A DNA stretch of 64,000 bases from Halichondria panicea (GCF_963675165.1 NC_087393.1:741002-805001); one strand, 5' to 3'. Positions 50,901 to 63,230 are shown, counted from the stretch's first letter. The notes: generated by a model from the letters alone, not told the origin. Program-made: numbers and translations.

Positions 50901-52689
50901 ATAAGCCCTTGATAGTACCTAAAGTTGTATAGTGCTGCTCATCAAAGCTAATGCCACACACACACACACACACACACACGTACCATGCACCTCTCAGACG
51001 GTCTAGACCTATACCCTGTGAACCCTCTCAACCCCATTATCTACCTGGACAAATACGGCTGTGGCAACTGGCTCATTGAGTACGAAAAGATCCATAATGG
51101 TACGTTATGGGATACTGTCTGTATAGTGGCCATATTGGCTGCCACTAATTAGTCTGCAATGAACTGTTAACTGTGCACAAATCATATCTCCAAATTGGAT
51201 TAATACCTCTACCTCCCAAGTAGGTTCTTTTTTTAAAACAAGCCCTTGTAGCTAATTGATTGTGGTATACAGGTACCTGCATTGTATAGGTGTACGTTAC
51301 ACCACTTGAATGCATTGCCCATATCCAACCCTTTAGGTGATTTGTTTATATAAACCAACACAATAATGATGATCTAGCTGCAGAGAATGTGTGTCAATGA
51401 CCTCCGAATGCCTAACTTGTACCTCCGATGAACCATTAAGGACAGTCCGTGTTTTGTTGTAGCTTTGAATGAATTCCATAACCTTAAGAGTAGCGTGACC
51501 TTTAATTGGAGGAGTGTTTCTAGTCGTGCTTGTTTCGCTTATACCAGCTTTGCATCACTGAACGTCAGCGTGCATACATATGACGTGGGGTAGTGACGAA
51601 TTGAAAACAATAGCTAGTGTCGTGCTGTGACGCTCGGCTCAAGTGTTGTCAGCTGTAACATTAGGAGTACGTAATAACATTCCTGGTCATGATTGGTACA
51701 AAATTATGACAAATTCAGCGTTTCAGCAGCAGCTGGCTTTGTACTGTGTGTCGAGGGGAATATGAGCTGCATGAGATTCTTAGCATAGAGATTAAACACA
51801 ATTGTAAGGTAGTTTATATGCCACAATTAGTTGTTTTTATTGTGTCTATAGAATTATCCGTGGTAGGTATGGTTACAGTTTATAGTGCATGCGTGTGTGT
51901 CTTACTGTGTATGTGACTGCACCGTGTGTGAGGGTGTACAGCATATAGTTAGGTGGGAGGAATTTTGTCCACTGTTCGCGTTAACTAACTCAAACGGCAA
52001 ACGGAATGCTCGCTTAAAATCTTATGGGTTGGCATCTGATGTTTATAAACATTAGGACAGAAGTGCTAGTGTGTGTGTGTGTGCTCAGTTCACAGGTGGT
52101 TTGAGGGAGAAATAAGAATGCCTTGAAAAAGATTCCACTCAATGCTACGAATAGAGAGATTATGTAATAGAGTGTAAAGTTAGTAATTTGTTATTGTTCC
52201 CTGTCAATGGGTACATTGTATCAGTAGCTGTGGCCACCTGGGGGATGAGAGTGTGTGTGTCATGTAACCTGGTGAGTGTGTGTGGGGTATTACATTGTAC
52301 ATGTGTTTGAGTGCTCAGATGAGATGGTATAATGGAGTAATCTGACCTATTGCTCCATGGGTGGCTAAAAATAGCTGTATATATATATATACTGATGTGT
52401 TACAGTAGCTTTACTCACACACGCACACACACTACCAGTGGCTTACCCCCCATGCACACTACCCCCCACAGACGTAGTGGCTTACCTCCATGCACACTAC
52501 CCCCCACAGACGTAGTGGCTTACCCCCCATGCACACACACATACACTACCCCCACAGACATAGTGGCTGGCCGTCGTAGTCCCAAGTTCCTCATATACTC
52601 GACGGGAAAGGGGGATTACCCCACTGCAGGGGGAATCTCAGGACGCCTCAAGGGCATCACAACAGTCTTCTTCATGGCAGTGCTGTTAG
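47927..52689 (+). CDS. Type II membrane protein, TSR plus glycosyltransferase-like domain (3' end missing)
   Basis: Six exons seen: 47927-48142, 48859-49173 (or to 49200), 50006-50086, 50393-50588, 50998-51099, 52558-52689; about 347 aa and open at the 3' end. A basic N-terminus (KRLLR, RGKRR) precedes a hydrophobic span (~26-47), the layout of a Golgi type II protein. An acidic linker with likely N-glycosylation sites (NETV, NVTA, NTTT) follows. Exon 4 codes for one thrombospondin type-1 repeat: WSKWSPCSKACGRGRRYR with six Cys. The WxxW C-mannosylation motif is present; the O-fucose site CxxS/TCG is lost (CSKACG, Ala). Exon 6 has KFLIYSTGKGDY and GGISGRLKGITTVFFMAVLL, like the nucleotide-sugar end (GGxGxRxxG) of some fucosyltransferase-like enzymes; this part is uncertain. 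Exon 6 ends in phase 1 with no clear next exon in the window. Confidence 0.65.
50765..50890. mobile_element. MITE-like element in intron 4 of the TSR gene
   Basis: Inverted arms 50772-50803 and 50857-50884 (AGCCCACTATA...) agree over about 28 bp except a 4-nt insertion, and the match extends outward with TACTA on both sides. The whole is about 125 bp with no coding capacity. Confidence 0.75.
50956..50979. repeat. (CA)n microsatellite before exon 5 of the TSR gene
   Basis: About twelve CA units, 20 bp upstream of the exon 5 acceptor. Confidence 0.9.
52428..52570. repeat. Tandem copies of a 3' splice-site region
   Basis: The block ACCCCCCACAGACGTAGTGGCTTAC.. is present at about 52461, 52499 and, diverged, at the real acceptor before 52558, each joined by CATGCACACTAC. 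Three acceptor-like CCCCCACAG sites therefore stand in line. Confidence 0.85.
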
Positions 52690-52744
52690 GTGGGTGAAGC
52701 ACCATTATCAGTACATGTACAAGTTTTGTTTAGATATTTTCGTC

Positions 52745-53270
52745 TTGCTCTGAGCTTGTTGGATTGTTGATAATTTCCGTAGCATGTGTTTGGACCTGTG
52801 TTAGCAGGCCTCTCTTTAATACATGTTATGCAATGGGCCCCAAAGTCTCCATAGCATGTGTTTGGACCTGTGTTAGCAGGCCCCCTCTTTAATACATACA
52901 GCCATGTTAATAGGCCCCAAGGTATCCATAGCACGTGTTTGGACCTATGTTAGCAGGCCCCTCTTTAATACATGTTATGCAATGGGCCCCAAAGTCTCCA
53001 TAGCATGTGTTTGGACCTGTGTTAGCAGGCCCCTCTTTAATACATGTTATGCAATGGGCCCCAAAGTCTCCATAGCATGTGTTTCCCTGTGTTAGCAGGC
53101 CCTCAAAGTATTCATATAATGTATGTTAACAGGCTACTTCTTTGGTTAATAGGCCCCAAAGTCTCAATAGCATGTGTTTCAATTTGTGTTAGCAGGCCCC
53201 TCTTTCAGCCAGGTTATTTTCACTAGGTAGCTAGCCCCAAAGTCTCTATAACGTGTGTTTCACCCTGTTT
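52745..53270. repeat. Tandem array, ~72-bp unit, about 7 copies
   Basis: The unit CCCCAAAGTCTCCATAGCAT + GTGTTTGGACCTGTG + TTAGCAGGCCCCTCTTTAAT begins at 52838, 52915, 52987, 53059 and later, with periods of 77, 72 and 72, then longer, more degenerate units. It is an amplified inner piece of the dispersed CAGTGAAATCTGTCTATT family. Confidence 0.9.
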
Positions 53271-53816
53271 TAACCACTGTCAGTCTACCCAGTGAGTGTG
53301 ATCGCTCTAAACAGGCGTCACCACTGTAGTCTATAGTCTGCGAGTCTATAGTCTGTGTTCAGAGGTAGTAGTCATCTGACCGGTGTACAATAAGATTCAT
53401 CCTATTTCTGTTCAATGTTCCGAGACTAAATGTTAAAAGAGAGAGGATGTGTGTGACCAGCTGACTAGGGTTACATCAGTTTTAAACCTAAAAATTGTCT
53501 AAATCTGGCAGGCCTTAAAATTGAATTTCATTCATTAATCAAATTGTTTTGATTGTCCGTGTCAACCTCTCCACCTTGTGTTGATGATTGCATGCACGTA
53601 CATGTGATGTCCCCCCACCCCATCACCAGTGACCCGTAGAGACCATTGTGGTACAATAGCTCAGTCTAGGATGTGACCCTTATTCAATTACATCCAGGGG
53701 AGTTCATCTGCATACACCGTAGCTAAAGGTACTGTAATATAATCACATGCCTGAGCTGTACGTGCATGACTCAGGTCGCCCACTACATGCTAGATCTATA
53801 GAAGCTGGGTCAGGTT

Positions 53817-54126
53817 TAGCCAATAATCTGTGCGTAGGTTCTATCTCATACCTCGATCTGGTGGGTGTACGATGGGAACGCAATGGCTATAGCTTTGTGT
53901 TGTGTTTCTAACAACATTTCACCGGACCCTTCTAAGGTTACCGCAACACTGAGATTTATAGCCAATGATCTGTGCGTAGGTTATACCTCTATCTGGTGGG
54001 TGGTCTATGGTGATACCTCGATCTGGTGGGTGTACTATTGTGCCGAGATGGGAACGCAATGGGTATAGCTTTGTGTTGTATTTCTGACAACACATTGTTT
54101 ACTTTCATCGAGCCCTGCTAAGGTTA
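53817..54126. repeat. Local duplication, two ~125-165-bp units
   Basis: Units 53817-53941 and 53960-54126 share ATCTGTGCGTAGGTT, ACCTCGATCTGGTGGGTGTA, GGGAACGCAATGG and TATAGCTTTGTGTTGT. The second unit has an extra internal copy of the TCTGGTGGGTG piece. Confidence 0.85.
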
Positions 54127-55543
54127 CTTGCATCCATTCAATGGATTGCATTGCTTCAGTGTTGCGTAGGTTTTAAGTACAGAATGTCCTAGATGCATAT
54201 AATATCATATTAACTCTCCATTCGTTTAACGATTTTATTGTCGTACGTATAGTTAATGTAATGTGCGTAATGTATACGTAACATACGTTGAAACATGTGC
54301 TAGCTAGCAGTCTGTCTGTCTGTGTCTATTTGTGTGGGTGGTGGTCTTTATTGCTGCACTATAATGTAGAGAATCAAAGGTTCTTGTAGAGACAGAAGGA
54401 GTTACATGTATAACTGTTACAACATTGTAATTACATGTATAGTGTTTTGGGTTTCCAGTGTTGGTTCAATAATCGGTGATCACTAGGTCAATTGGGAGGG
54501 GTGCAGATTTGCCCATGGTGGAGCGGGCGCCTCTGATGACTTGAATAGATGAACACAGGAGTGAGAATGAGAGGCGGTATCTCAACTAATTCATCGTGGA
54601 GGTATAGGGTTGGTCCCATTTTGCGGCCAGTAGAGTGGCAAAACGTTTGTAGGTTTACGATGTTGCAGCAGGGCCAAGGCCTCCCGTTGAGGCCATCACG
54701 AGTGGGGTGAAAGAAGAGTGCTCTATTTCTTGAATATACATCGTTTGTAAGCGCGTTTCTTTACATTTTCATGTCTGCGGTAGAGAATATATCTTTACGT
54801 CTGTCCCTTACATGTACATGTACATGTGTGCATGCATGTGCTCTGAATGACATGTACAGACAATGCCTAGCATGTACATCTATATGTACATGTACGTGTG
54901 TTGTACACTGGGGTCTATTTTTAGCAACCTAAGTTACTACTCTCCTATTTCTGCAGCTGGTTTATTTATCACCACTATCTACTTGTGTGATCATTGTGCG
55001 ACTATTCTAATGCGTCACATCACCTTTATGGGTGGTAGGTCACTTCCAGTGAATTCCTCGCTAATTTATTCTCTTAGTTACATTATTTTCTGAAACGCTG
55101 GAATTTCGTGCATTCAGAGGTCAGTAAATTGCAGATATTAACTTCAATGTTTTTCATAGGCCACAAGTGCCTATTGAATAGGGTACTTAGAATGTGTCGT
55201 AATCGCGATTGTTACTTCTTCTTGTGGCTCAAGTTTCCGTAAAAATGTGAGTGTATTATGGAACGCTTTGTGGGTCAGAATATAGTGTTTAAGAGGTCAA
55301 TTCATATTGCATTCCGATATGGTGGAAAAAATACTTAGAATAACATATGCATGCATTTTAGGCTATTCATGTTGAGCCTGTGATGTGTGTGTGTGTCTAC
55401 GTGTACGTGTACATGTATGGTGTGTGTGTGGGGTGTGAGATGTGAGTGCTCGTGTTGCAAGAATTTGCTAGTTTGTATGTTTAGCTATTGTTCTGTTTCT
55501 GCATAAAAGGTTTGTTAGATAATTGCGTATAGTCATAGCGACC

Positions 55544-55546
<3 letters not shown>

Positions 55547-55585
<39 letters not shown>
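55547..55585. repeat. (TG)n microsatellite
   Basis: An uninterrupted run of about nineteen TG units. Confidence 0.95.
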
Positions 55586-55586
<1 letters not shown>

Positions 55587-56831
55587 CTGTGCAGCTGCGC
55601 TTTGTGTGCTTTACATGGCTCATCAAGTTAACGATTAATTTGTGTAATTTACCATTCACCATTTAATGGCTAGGACAAATGGTGCACTTGATTTTCTTGG
55701 AGTGCAACTGATTAAATAAACACAATACCCAATCAAGTTATCCAACCCTAGCCCATCATCACGTCCCTGTTGATGCATGCTTGACTACCCCCGGCAACGA
55801 TCGAGTGTACCACACAAAATATCCCAAAGCTTTTCACTTAGTTTCCTGTGACCATACATGCAATGCTGACTATGTGATCATCATGTAGCTACCAATGTGT
55901 CTGTGTGTGTACGTGGAGCCATGTGTGAAATTCATGCCTGCACTTAAATCGATTCATTTACTGTTTTCTCATCCTGTCCACTGTGGGAATAGATAGATGG
56001 CTGTGCACGTCCTGCTGACATAAAGTCCCCCTAGCTGTGACTGCGGTGACCTAGCTCTCACTAGTGTAGTCACCTTCGCCATATACAGGCTCATGAATGG
56101 TTTTTAGAGTGTACATTGTACATAATTATATAGACCTTCATTCACGTATGCGTAAAAGTTGTCGAGCCACACCCAGATTTGTGATGCAGTAAAAATATAA
56201 ATTAAAATGTCAGGAACGATTTGTACCATATATGTACGTAGTACCGATTCAGCGGATATTTGTATTTAGTATATTGGAGGCCAATTGATGGATTTTAGTG
56301 TGATGATCCTTACCCACTTGATACGCTCCACCAACCTATAGGTCGTAGGTCACTAGTGGTTAGTTGAGTCGTTGAGCACGCCCAATGGAGCACGTTCCAA
56401 TATGGCCATTAATAGCACAGGCATTGTTAAAAATAGCAACTGTGTATTTTGTCTATTACCGTATTTCAACAACATTCTTATGCAAACTTTGCAAGTACTA
56501 ATGGATTTTGCAAAAATTAAGTCGCAAATATACCTATACCAATACTTGTGTATGACATCACGATCCTTTGCTAGATTGCAGAACGCAAAGTGTCGACATC
56601 TGCTGATTTGACTCATTTGTATATAAAGGTTTTTCTCTCGCAAAGCATTGTAGTAATATGTACGATTAACTGTGTCTAGATCTGTATTCTCTGTAACTAC
56701 ATGTACCTATGTATATGCATCCTCTTATTAACATGATTATTATAATATATTTGTGGGCTGTGTTTTTAAGTTGTTTATGCTGTTTGGGATGATTGTACGT
56801 TTAATTGAGTTAGACAATAATTGTTTTGCAG

Positions 56832-56865
56832 TTCCAAGTGAATGGAAGCATACCCAGAAAGAGGA
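56832..56865 (+). CDS. Candidate 34-nt micro-exon (speculative)
   Basis: Preceded by attgttttgcag and followed by a strong donor, gtatgt. In the phase left by exon 6 of the TSR gene it would read V-PSEWKHTQKEE and leave two bases. Against it: without splicing the frame stops at TAG five codons later, and the expected glycosyltransferase continuation after MAVLL is not seen. Confidence 0.15.
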
Positions 56866-57147
56866 GTATGTCTAGGATCGACAGGAATGTCCCATTTGCA
56901 TTAGTCTCTCATGTACATATATATGTACCATTTCAGTGCCCCCTATTGAAGGCTCATCGTTTTTGGAGGTGTATTCTCTAAATTGATTTGTACAGTATTG
57001 TCCCACCCTCCCCGTAAGGAGCCCTACAATAACACAGCAGCCAACTCGCCCACTGCACTCCCTTATCAGTACACAACCCCCGGCGCATTCCTTAGCTGAA
57101 TAACCAACATCCACAAGCCATGAAAAAAGCGGCATTTTGTGACTGAA

Positions 57148-57375
57148 TACAGTGAAACCTCTAGCTGAAGGATGCATGTACATGCAGTGGTGTGTTTATA
57201 TTCATGATTGAATTCATCCTTTGTGGAAAAGTTGTGTAATATTCGAATTATGGTTTTGTTTTGTGTACACTGTATATAGGAGAGTAAATTTGGGACTAAA
57301 GCACAGGCTGTTGTAGAGAGGTATTAAATACAGTGACTGTTTCTTGGAAGATGCTTTATCAGAGATTCCACTGTA
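57148..57375. mobile_element. MITE with TACAGTGRAAYCTCT ends
   Basis: 228 bp between TACAGTGAAACCTCT and its inverted copy ending AGATTCCACTGTA. The arms match in 13 of 15 positions. TA at the ends suggests a Tc1/mariner-type target, though that is inference. Confidence 0.65.
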
Positions 57376-57688
57376 CTAGCGGTTTACTCATGCAAGCTAG
57401 TTGCGTACATAATTTATGGTCTACTGGTTGATGTGGTACATGCACATGTACTGCAGCTAACAATTATGTTGAAATTGGTAACCATGCATGCAGTGTTGGA
57501 TTGGAGTTATGCTCTCGCCGGATTTCTTGTTTCCACGCTTTTTGGTATTTTCCCCAGCCAGTCCTAGCAAATGATCACATTGCAAATGTTTTTCTGGTCG
57601 GATTAGATTAGATATACACAATTCAGTGTAGTGGCTGATTTATCGGCTTAGTGGCCTATAGGCGCCCTGTTTCTAGTGGGGGCCTAGT

Positions 57689-57746
57689 TAGCCTCAAATC
57701 CAGGCCGATTAAAATACGTATTTTAATCGGCCTGGATTTGAGGCTA
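57689..57746. repeat. Perfect 58-bp palindrome
   Basis: Two 29-bp arms meet with no spacer at 57717/57718; arms start TAGCCTCAAATCCAGGCCGA. The outer part matches the termini of the fold-back element at 27663 (TAGCCTCG...CCAGG). Confidence 0.95.
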
Positions 57747-57761
57747 GGGCCTAGTCTATAG

Positions 57762-58006
57762 TAGGCGCCCTGTTTCCAGTGAGAGGCTAGTCTACCCCAA
57801 CCTTATGGTCTAGGCGCCCTGTTTCTAGTAAGGGGCTAGTCTGCCCCAACCTTACAGTCTAGGCGCCCTGTTTCCAGTGAGGGGCTAGTCTGCCCCAACC
57901 TTATGGTCTAGGCGCCCTGTTTCTAGTAAGGGGCTAGTCTACCCCAACCTTATAGTTTAGCCGCCCTGTTTCTAGTAAGGGGCTAGTCTACCCCAACCTT
58001 ATTCAT
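57762..58006. repeat. Tandem array, exact 49-bp period, 5 copies
   Basis: Units start at 57762, 57811, 57860, 57909 and 57958 (TAGGCGCCCTGTTTCTAGTA + AGGGGCTAGTCTACCCCAAC + CTTATGGTC). A partial unit at 57660-57690 lies beyond the palindrome, so the palindrome appears to interrupt the array's first copy. Confidence 0.95.
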
Positions 58007-61000
58007 AGCGTGTGAATGTGTACTAGTAAGTGACTAGTGTGTACAGGCGACTGTGTGTGTAAGGGATGTCAGTTATCGTTAAGCAAGTTATAGCAGTGAC
58101 ATCCCAGTACTATTGTCCAACATCACGTTAACTCCATTAGCACCACTCTGTTAACCCTTTGATCCCTGCGACCAGACACGCTAAACAATCAATTTGAGCT
58201 CTTAAACACAGTGTAAGCAAAAATATTCACTCCATGTTTACAACTTTCAGTGCATTTGACTGGCTGCTATTTGGCCTGGGTCCAGTGCCAAGCACGATCA
58301 TCCCAGGCAGCCTATTAGCTTATACGTATGTAAATATCAAATAGTTACCAATTAATAACTCATGCGTACAGTGTACAGTTCCCTGCTAAATACACTCGAG
58401 TGAGATATACACATGCACGTACAATGTAGGTATACAGTACTGTTAACAAGTTCTAAGCACAGTACATATACGTATTAATATACATGTACGCCGCCTTAGA
58501 TCCCACTTGAGTGTAGCCTGAGGGCTTGAGAACACTGTAACCTTAGATACCGAATAGTTACCGGGAACTGTTTGCTCGTACATCCCTGCTAAACACATTG
58601 GACATCACATAATTATGTAGATATACCCTCGTGCCCATGATCTTATCTATTACACAATCACTTCACAAAATGGAGATAGCTCACTGTCACAGTGGCTTCT
58701 CTCTCTAGTGTTATAATATTTGTTTTACTAGGATATGTGATGAGCTAGCAAAAGATACCTTACACAGAAGGTGCATGGCCCCCCTGAAGTGATTCTGTAG
58801 TTGAAAGGCCAAAGTGTACATACATCATGGCAGCCGAGTGGGTGGGAGGGAGCATTAGAGTGGCTGCATTTGCTGTACAAATCAAATTTTGTTTGTTCTA
58901 TTTTTAGTGCTCAGCACACTTACAAAACTTGTGCACTGTAGCTTAATTACTGTTTTATACACAACAATATGTTAGCTAAATTCCATGGGAAAATTTCCAT
59001 GTTTAACAGGGATAACCAACAAATGCTGGCCTCTCCCAATGCAATAATTGAATTAGCATTATCTTACTTAGATGATTAATTGATAATGACAATAATTATT
59101 AGTAGGTGGTATTGACTTATGGGGCCTGGTGGGACTGTGTACTGTCCTTTGTAGCAGGTGTTTCTTCGAGGTCATTAACTCTGAATGAACCTGTGTGAAC
59201 TTTCCCATCCCACTGGAACATCATCCATCTGCAATAATCTAATTATCTTTGTGAGGTTCTTTTGGAGGTCATTTACACAAGGCCACAGAATTCCAATAGT
59301 TCAATTGTGTGTGTGCATGCTAGGCAGGTGGCCCTCCCTGCATGCATCCTCACACCACTATATATACCGTGTATAGATTAATTGCTGAATAACATGTCAT
59401 CAAAACTCTGAAACTCGATATCCTTCTCTGTACAAAATTTGTTTAATTAAAGAAAAAAATGCCCCACAGTAGAGAGAAGTGGGCGATAAGACCACCAACC
59501 AGTCGCCAGTACTAACTATTGTGTATAGGTACGCTGGTATGTGCAGTGGAGCGTGGCATGCTCTCCTTTGATCGGTGGCTTGTTCAATACAGAGCACTTG
59601 AGAAGTGATCACCATCCACTTAGACAATCGTTAATTGGTCATCTAATCCAAAAACTGTTTTCGCAATTGCGGTTTTCAATTGTAGCACTTAATTGTGATC
59701 AAAGTGAAAGGATTGTGTATGTTATCATTGTGGTTTACCCCCAGCTGAACAGAGTGAATTCTTTGTACACTAATTAATTAATTATTAGCTAGCTAGCGTA
59801 TGTTGAAGTAGTAATTTCAATATGACGTACAATAATTATAGCGTAGATGCAATGTCTTGTACGTACAATGTACATGTACCTATAGTGTTTGTGTACACTG
59901 GAACAGCTGGCCGTGCAGTATGTGATAAGCAGGGGGATTCAAATGTAAACTGTGAATTTAGATAGCTACACTGTTGAAACGGAAAGGCCTTGCTGTGTTG
60001 TGTATGCAGTGAGCTGCATGACTGCATGTATATACATGTTGTAGTACTGACTTAATTAGTGTTCCGTCGTTATCACGTACAATCAGGTCACTATGTATTA
60101 TCTCACAGTTACTCTGATTCTGTTGTCTTTACGGTATTCATTCTGATCATAATTCTGATCCCATGATTAACCCCTTAATTTGAGAAGCTGACCTAACATA
60201 GGCAGTTTGAAGGTCAACAGTGATACGATACTTGAACTGGGATATGTAGTGACCCGACCCTAACCCTATTAGTGAATTCCTGTGCTCGATTTAGTTGATC
60301 AATCGAATTGTAGAACAACTTCCAGACTGTTTTCGCTAGACAACCACAAGTCAATTTCCGTTGTTTTTCCACTCTAGATCTAAAAAGGCAATTTTGTTTT
60401 AATTGCTTCGTCAGTCAGGATGACAGCTTGTGTTTGTGTGTTCTGGTTATCCCCGTAATTATAGCACTTGTAGCCTGAGCCATCTTTGTTTGTACACAGC
60501 AATTAGCAGCCGGAAGTTGTGGGGCCCTTTGTTTCTAAGAGAGCGTGATGTATATACAGCCAAGCCATAAACTGTCTTTGTGTCTTTCCCCCTGCCGGAT
60601 GCAATAAAACTCGATCGAGTCCAAGCCAAGTTTCCTCAACACTGCTGTGAACTTTCAGTAGTACCAACACAGACAATAATATGAACGGACCGTTTTCCTA
60701 CTTGTGAGCTGAATAGGCAAACACATTCAGGAATTTTAGAGATCAGTTTTCTGTCAAATCCTCTTTCGAATGAGAAGTGCTTCAGTTCCATCCTGACCCT
60801 AAGTGTGAATCAAGGAAGGGTATCAGCTGGTATAGTTATCAGTACATCCTTAGGGCCAGGACGTGGTCCAGGGAGCACAGTATAATTATACTGTTTCCTT
60901 CATTCTTAATAATTATTTGCTGCTAGTACACAATTTAAAAAAATATATATGTTTTCCAGTGGCGCCTAGACCGAAAGGTCACATAGTAGTGTATTTATTG

Positions 61001-62114
61001 TTGTGTTAATTATTATTGTTGTGGTCAACATTGTTGCTACAGGGAACATGTGTTGACATGCATGCTGGCTGTACTGGTATCAGTCCAAGATCTGGTTAGC
61101 AACCATGCAGGCGCTAGGTTAGGTTATCCCATGCACTATCAAAACTGACAGAGGGTTTTGGGTACCTATCAAAAGTGCAGAGTCTGTGGAATCTCATTTT
61201 TGGTGTATAGGTAACTAGAGAGCTTTCCATGTACATGTATGTTTTCCCACACTGACAGACTTACATTAATTGAATTTAGGAGTCTTGCTATCCAATGACC
61301 AATGAGGCTATACATTTTCTCTATGTAAGGGCAGGTAGCTACATGTAGTTGTACTCTCCCATATGCTCCCATAAGTCTAGCAGGTGGGGGCTAATGCCTG
61401 TGGTGTAGCTGAACATGTTTACATCCTGTGCCTGCTACCGATTGCACTTAATTGTTTTCCAGCTGCAAATACCAGCTGTCCTCGGCACTTTGTTTGAGGC
61501 AGCAGGTATCCCACGCTTCTAGTGAGGACTACATAGGTTGTGGTGAAAACTAGTAGACTCTACACATTGTGTTTACATGTGAATCTAAATTTGGTGATGG
61601 AGGTACAAATTAATTCATTAAAACTGAACTGGCTATAATAGCTAATTTGATTAGAGTGCCCATTGTAATAATGTACTTGAGTTGAGTAGTTGCTTATAAG
61701 CACTGAATTATTGGCTGGCCTATTTGCTTTAATCACCGTGTACTTAATGTGTATATATACATGTATAACCATCCGTACATTGTCTAGTTTCTATCATAAT
61801 TATTGAGCTCTTCTAATTTTACACATGATATCAGTGTTTAATGGTTCACACTATATACAGCTGGTAGTCGTATATTGTACGAAAGAACAAATTCTCAGAA
61901 ACTAGAAGCTCACCGACATTGCTTAATTTCCATTGATAGTATAAGTTCTAGTGCATATGTATAAAGTATGTATGTGCGCTGGGATTGTTTGTGATGCGGA
62001 ATTCTCAGAAATCTAGCGGATGAGCAACGCTTCCATCAAGACTACCTATTAATGTTTGTGAAACAAGGAACAGCTTGTATATTCTCAGAATTCCTTGTTT
62101 ACCTTTCCACTTCG

Positions 62115-62158
62115 CCTTATACAGTGTACAGTGTACAGTGTACAGTGTACAGTGTACA
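62115..62158. repeat. (ACAGTGT)n heptamer microsatellite
   Basis: Five direct copies of ACAGTGT. Confidence 0.9.
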
Positions 62159-62332
62159 TGTCAGTATAGCTATATTGTATACATATAAGATATACACAAC
62201 ACAACCTATAGAAGGATTCAGATAGGATGTATCAAGGAGGTATTGAGTTACATACATGCACCTCCCATGTACACAGTGATACAGTTTACCCTGTGTCCTG
62301 TACCATATGTACACTCTGTGTGTGCACTATAG

Positions 62333-62381
62333 TAGCCTTGATTCCAGGCCGCAGGTGTTGAAAGGGCTGGAGTCGAGGCTA
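62333..62381. repeat. Short fold-back, TAGCCTYR family, copy 3
   Basis: 49 bp from TAGCCTTGATTCCAGGCC to GGGCTGGAGTCGAGGCTA; the ends pair with a few mismatches and match the family at 27663 and 57689. Confidence 0.65.
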
Positions 62382-62883
62382 GCACTAGAGGACAGGTGCT
62401 GGTGTAATGATATTCATAGTCATTGTGTGGCTTTAAGTGGATTAGATCAATGGAGCAGCTGACACACGGCTCCAGGCAGTCTATGTTATGGGTTGAGGTG
62501 GGGGGCACACACCACAACCTATAGCCTATACTATACCCATTCTACAGGCCATTGGTCCTAGTATTTTATCATACACGTGGGGAGGACATTTTTCAGCCCA
62601 AAATTAATTTGTGAAAAGCACATCCCATAGGTTTTGTTTGCTCATGCTCTATCGACCGTGTATACAGCAATGAAATATCTGTGGAGTGACTTTAAGTTTA
62701 CGGTATGCTACATGTAATATTGCTCAATGAATAATTACTTGTTTCTCATCACAACTATACAGTAAAGGAGGATTTCCTGAGGTTAGGTTGACACAGAGTG
62801 ACCATTCTCCTTACTAGCTGAACTGCATTGAACACTCACGCAAATGTGAGCGTGGGTGGAACTATATACCGTAACCTTAACCA

Positions 62884-63230
62884 AAAGTCCCATTCCAATA
62901 TAAAGAGTCATGACCTTAATTTGTTCACTCTTAGAAAAGTGCTTCCATGCTTAGTGCTCTGAAAATCAACCCCCTTTGATTGCACATCATAATGTAACCT
63001 CGCTAGATTTCGTCATGCGAAGAATAAATTGTACGGCCCAATAAAAAGCATAATTATCATAAGTATTGCATGTCATTGTTGATTTACACTACAAATTAAC
63101 CGTATAATTATAGAGAAAATATTTTTGGTATATATGTATATTGAAATTCCCATTCCAATAATTATATGTTCACTCATTAGAAAAGTACTTCCGTGTTTAG
63201 TGCTATGAAAATCAACCCTGTGACTGCCTG
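62884..63230. repeat. Direct repeat pair of ~90 bp, 260 bp apart
   Basis: 62884-62975 and 63143-63230 share CCCATTCCAATA, TTAGAAAAGT, CTTCC, TTAGTGCT and GAAAATCAACCC in the same order. Confidence 0.75.

Noticed and set aside
52904-53226. Open frames with repeated MGPKVSIACVWTCVSRPLF-type peptides
   Set aside because: They are translations of the 72-bp tandem array; the period is a multiple of three, so the frame stays open without coding.
57762-58006. CRISPR-like regular array
   Set aside because: Units are contiguous 49-bp copies with no variable spacers, and the DNA is eukaryotic.
61453-61495. Possible exon CTGCAAATACCAGC... after gttttccag
   Set aside because: In the phase left by exon 6 of the TSR gene it meets TGA; the other phases have no partner exon.
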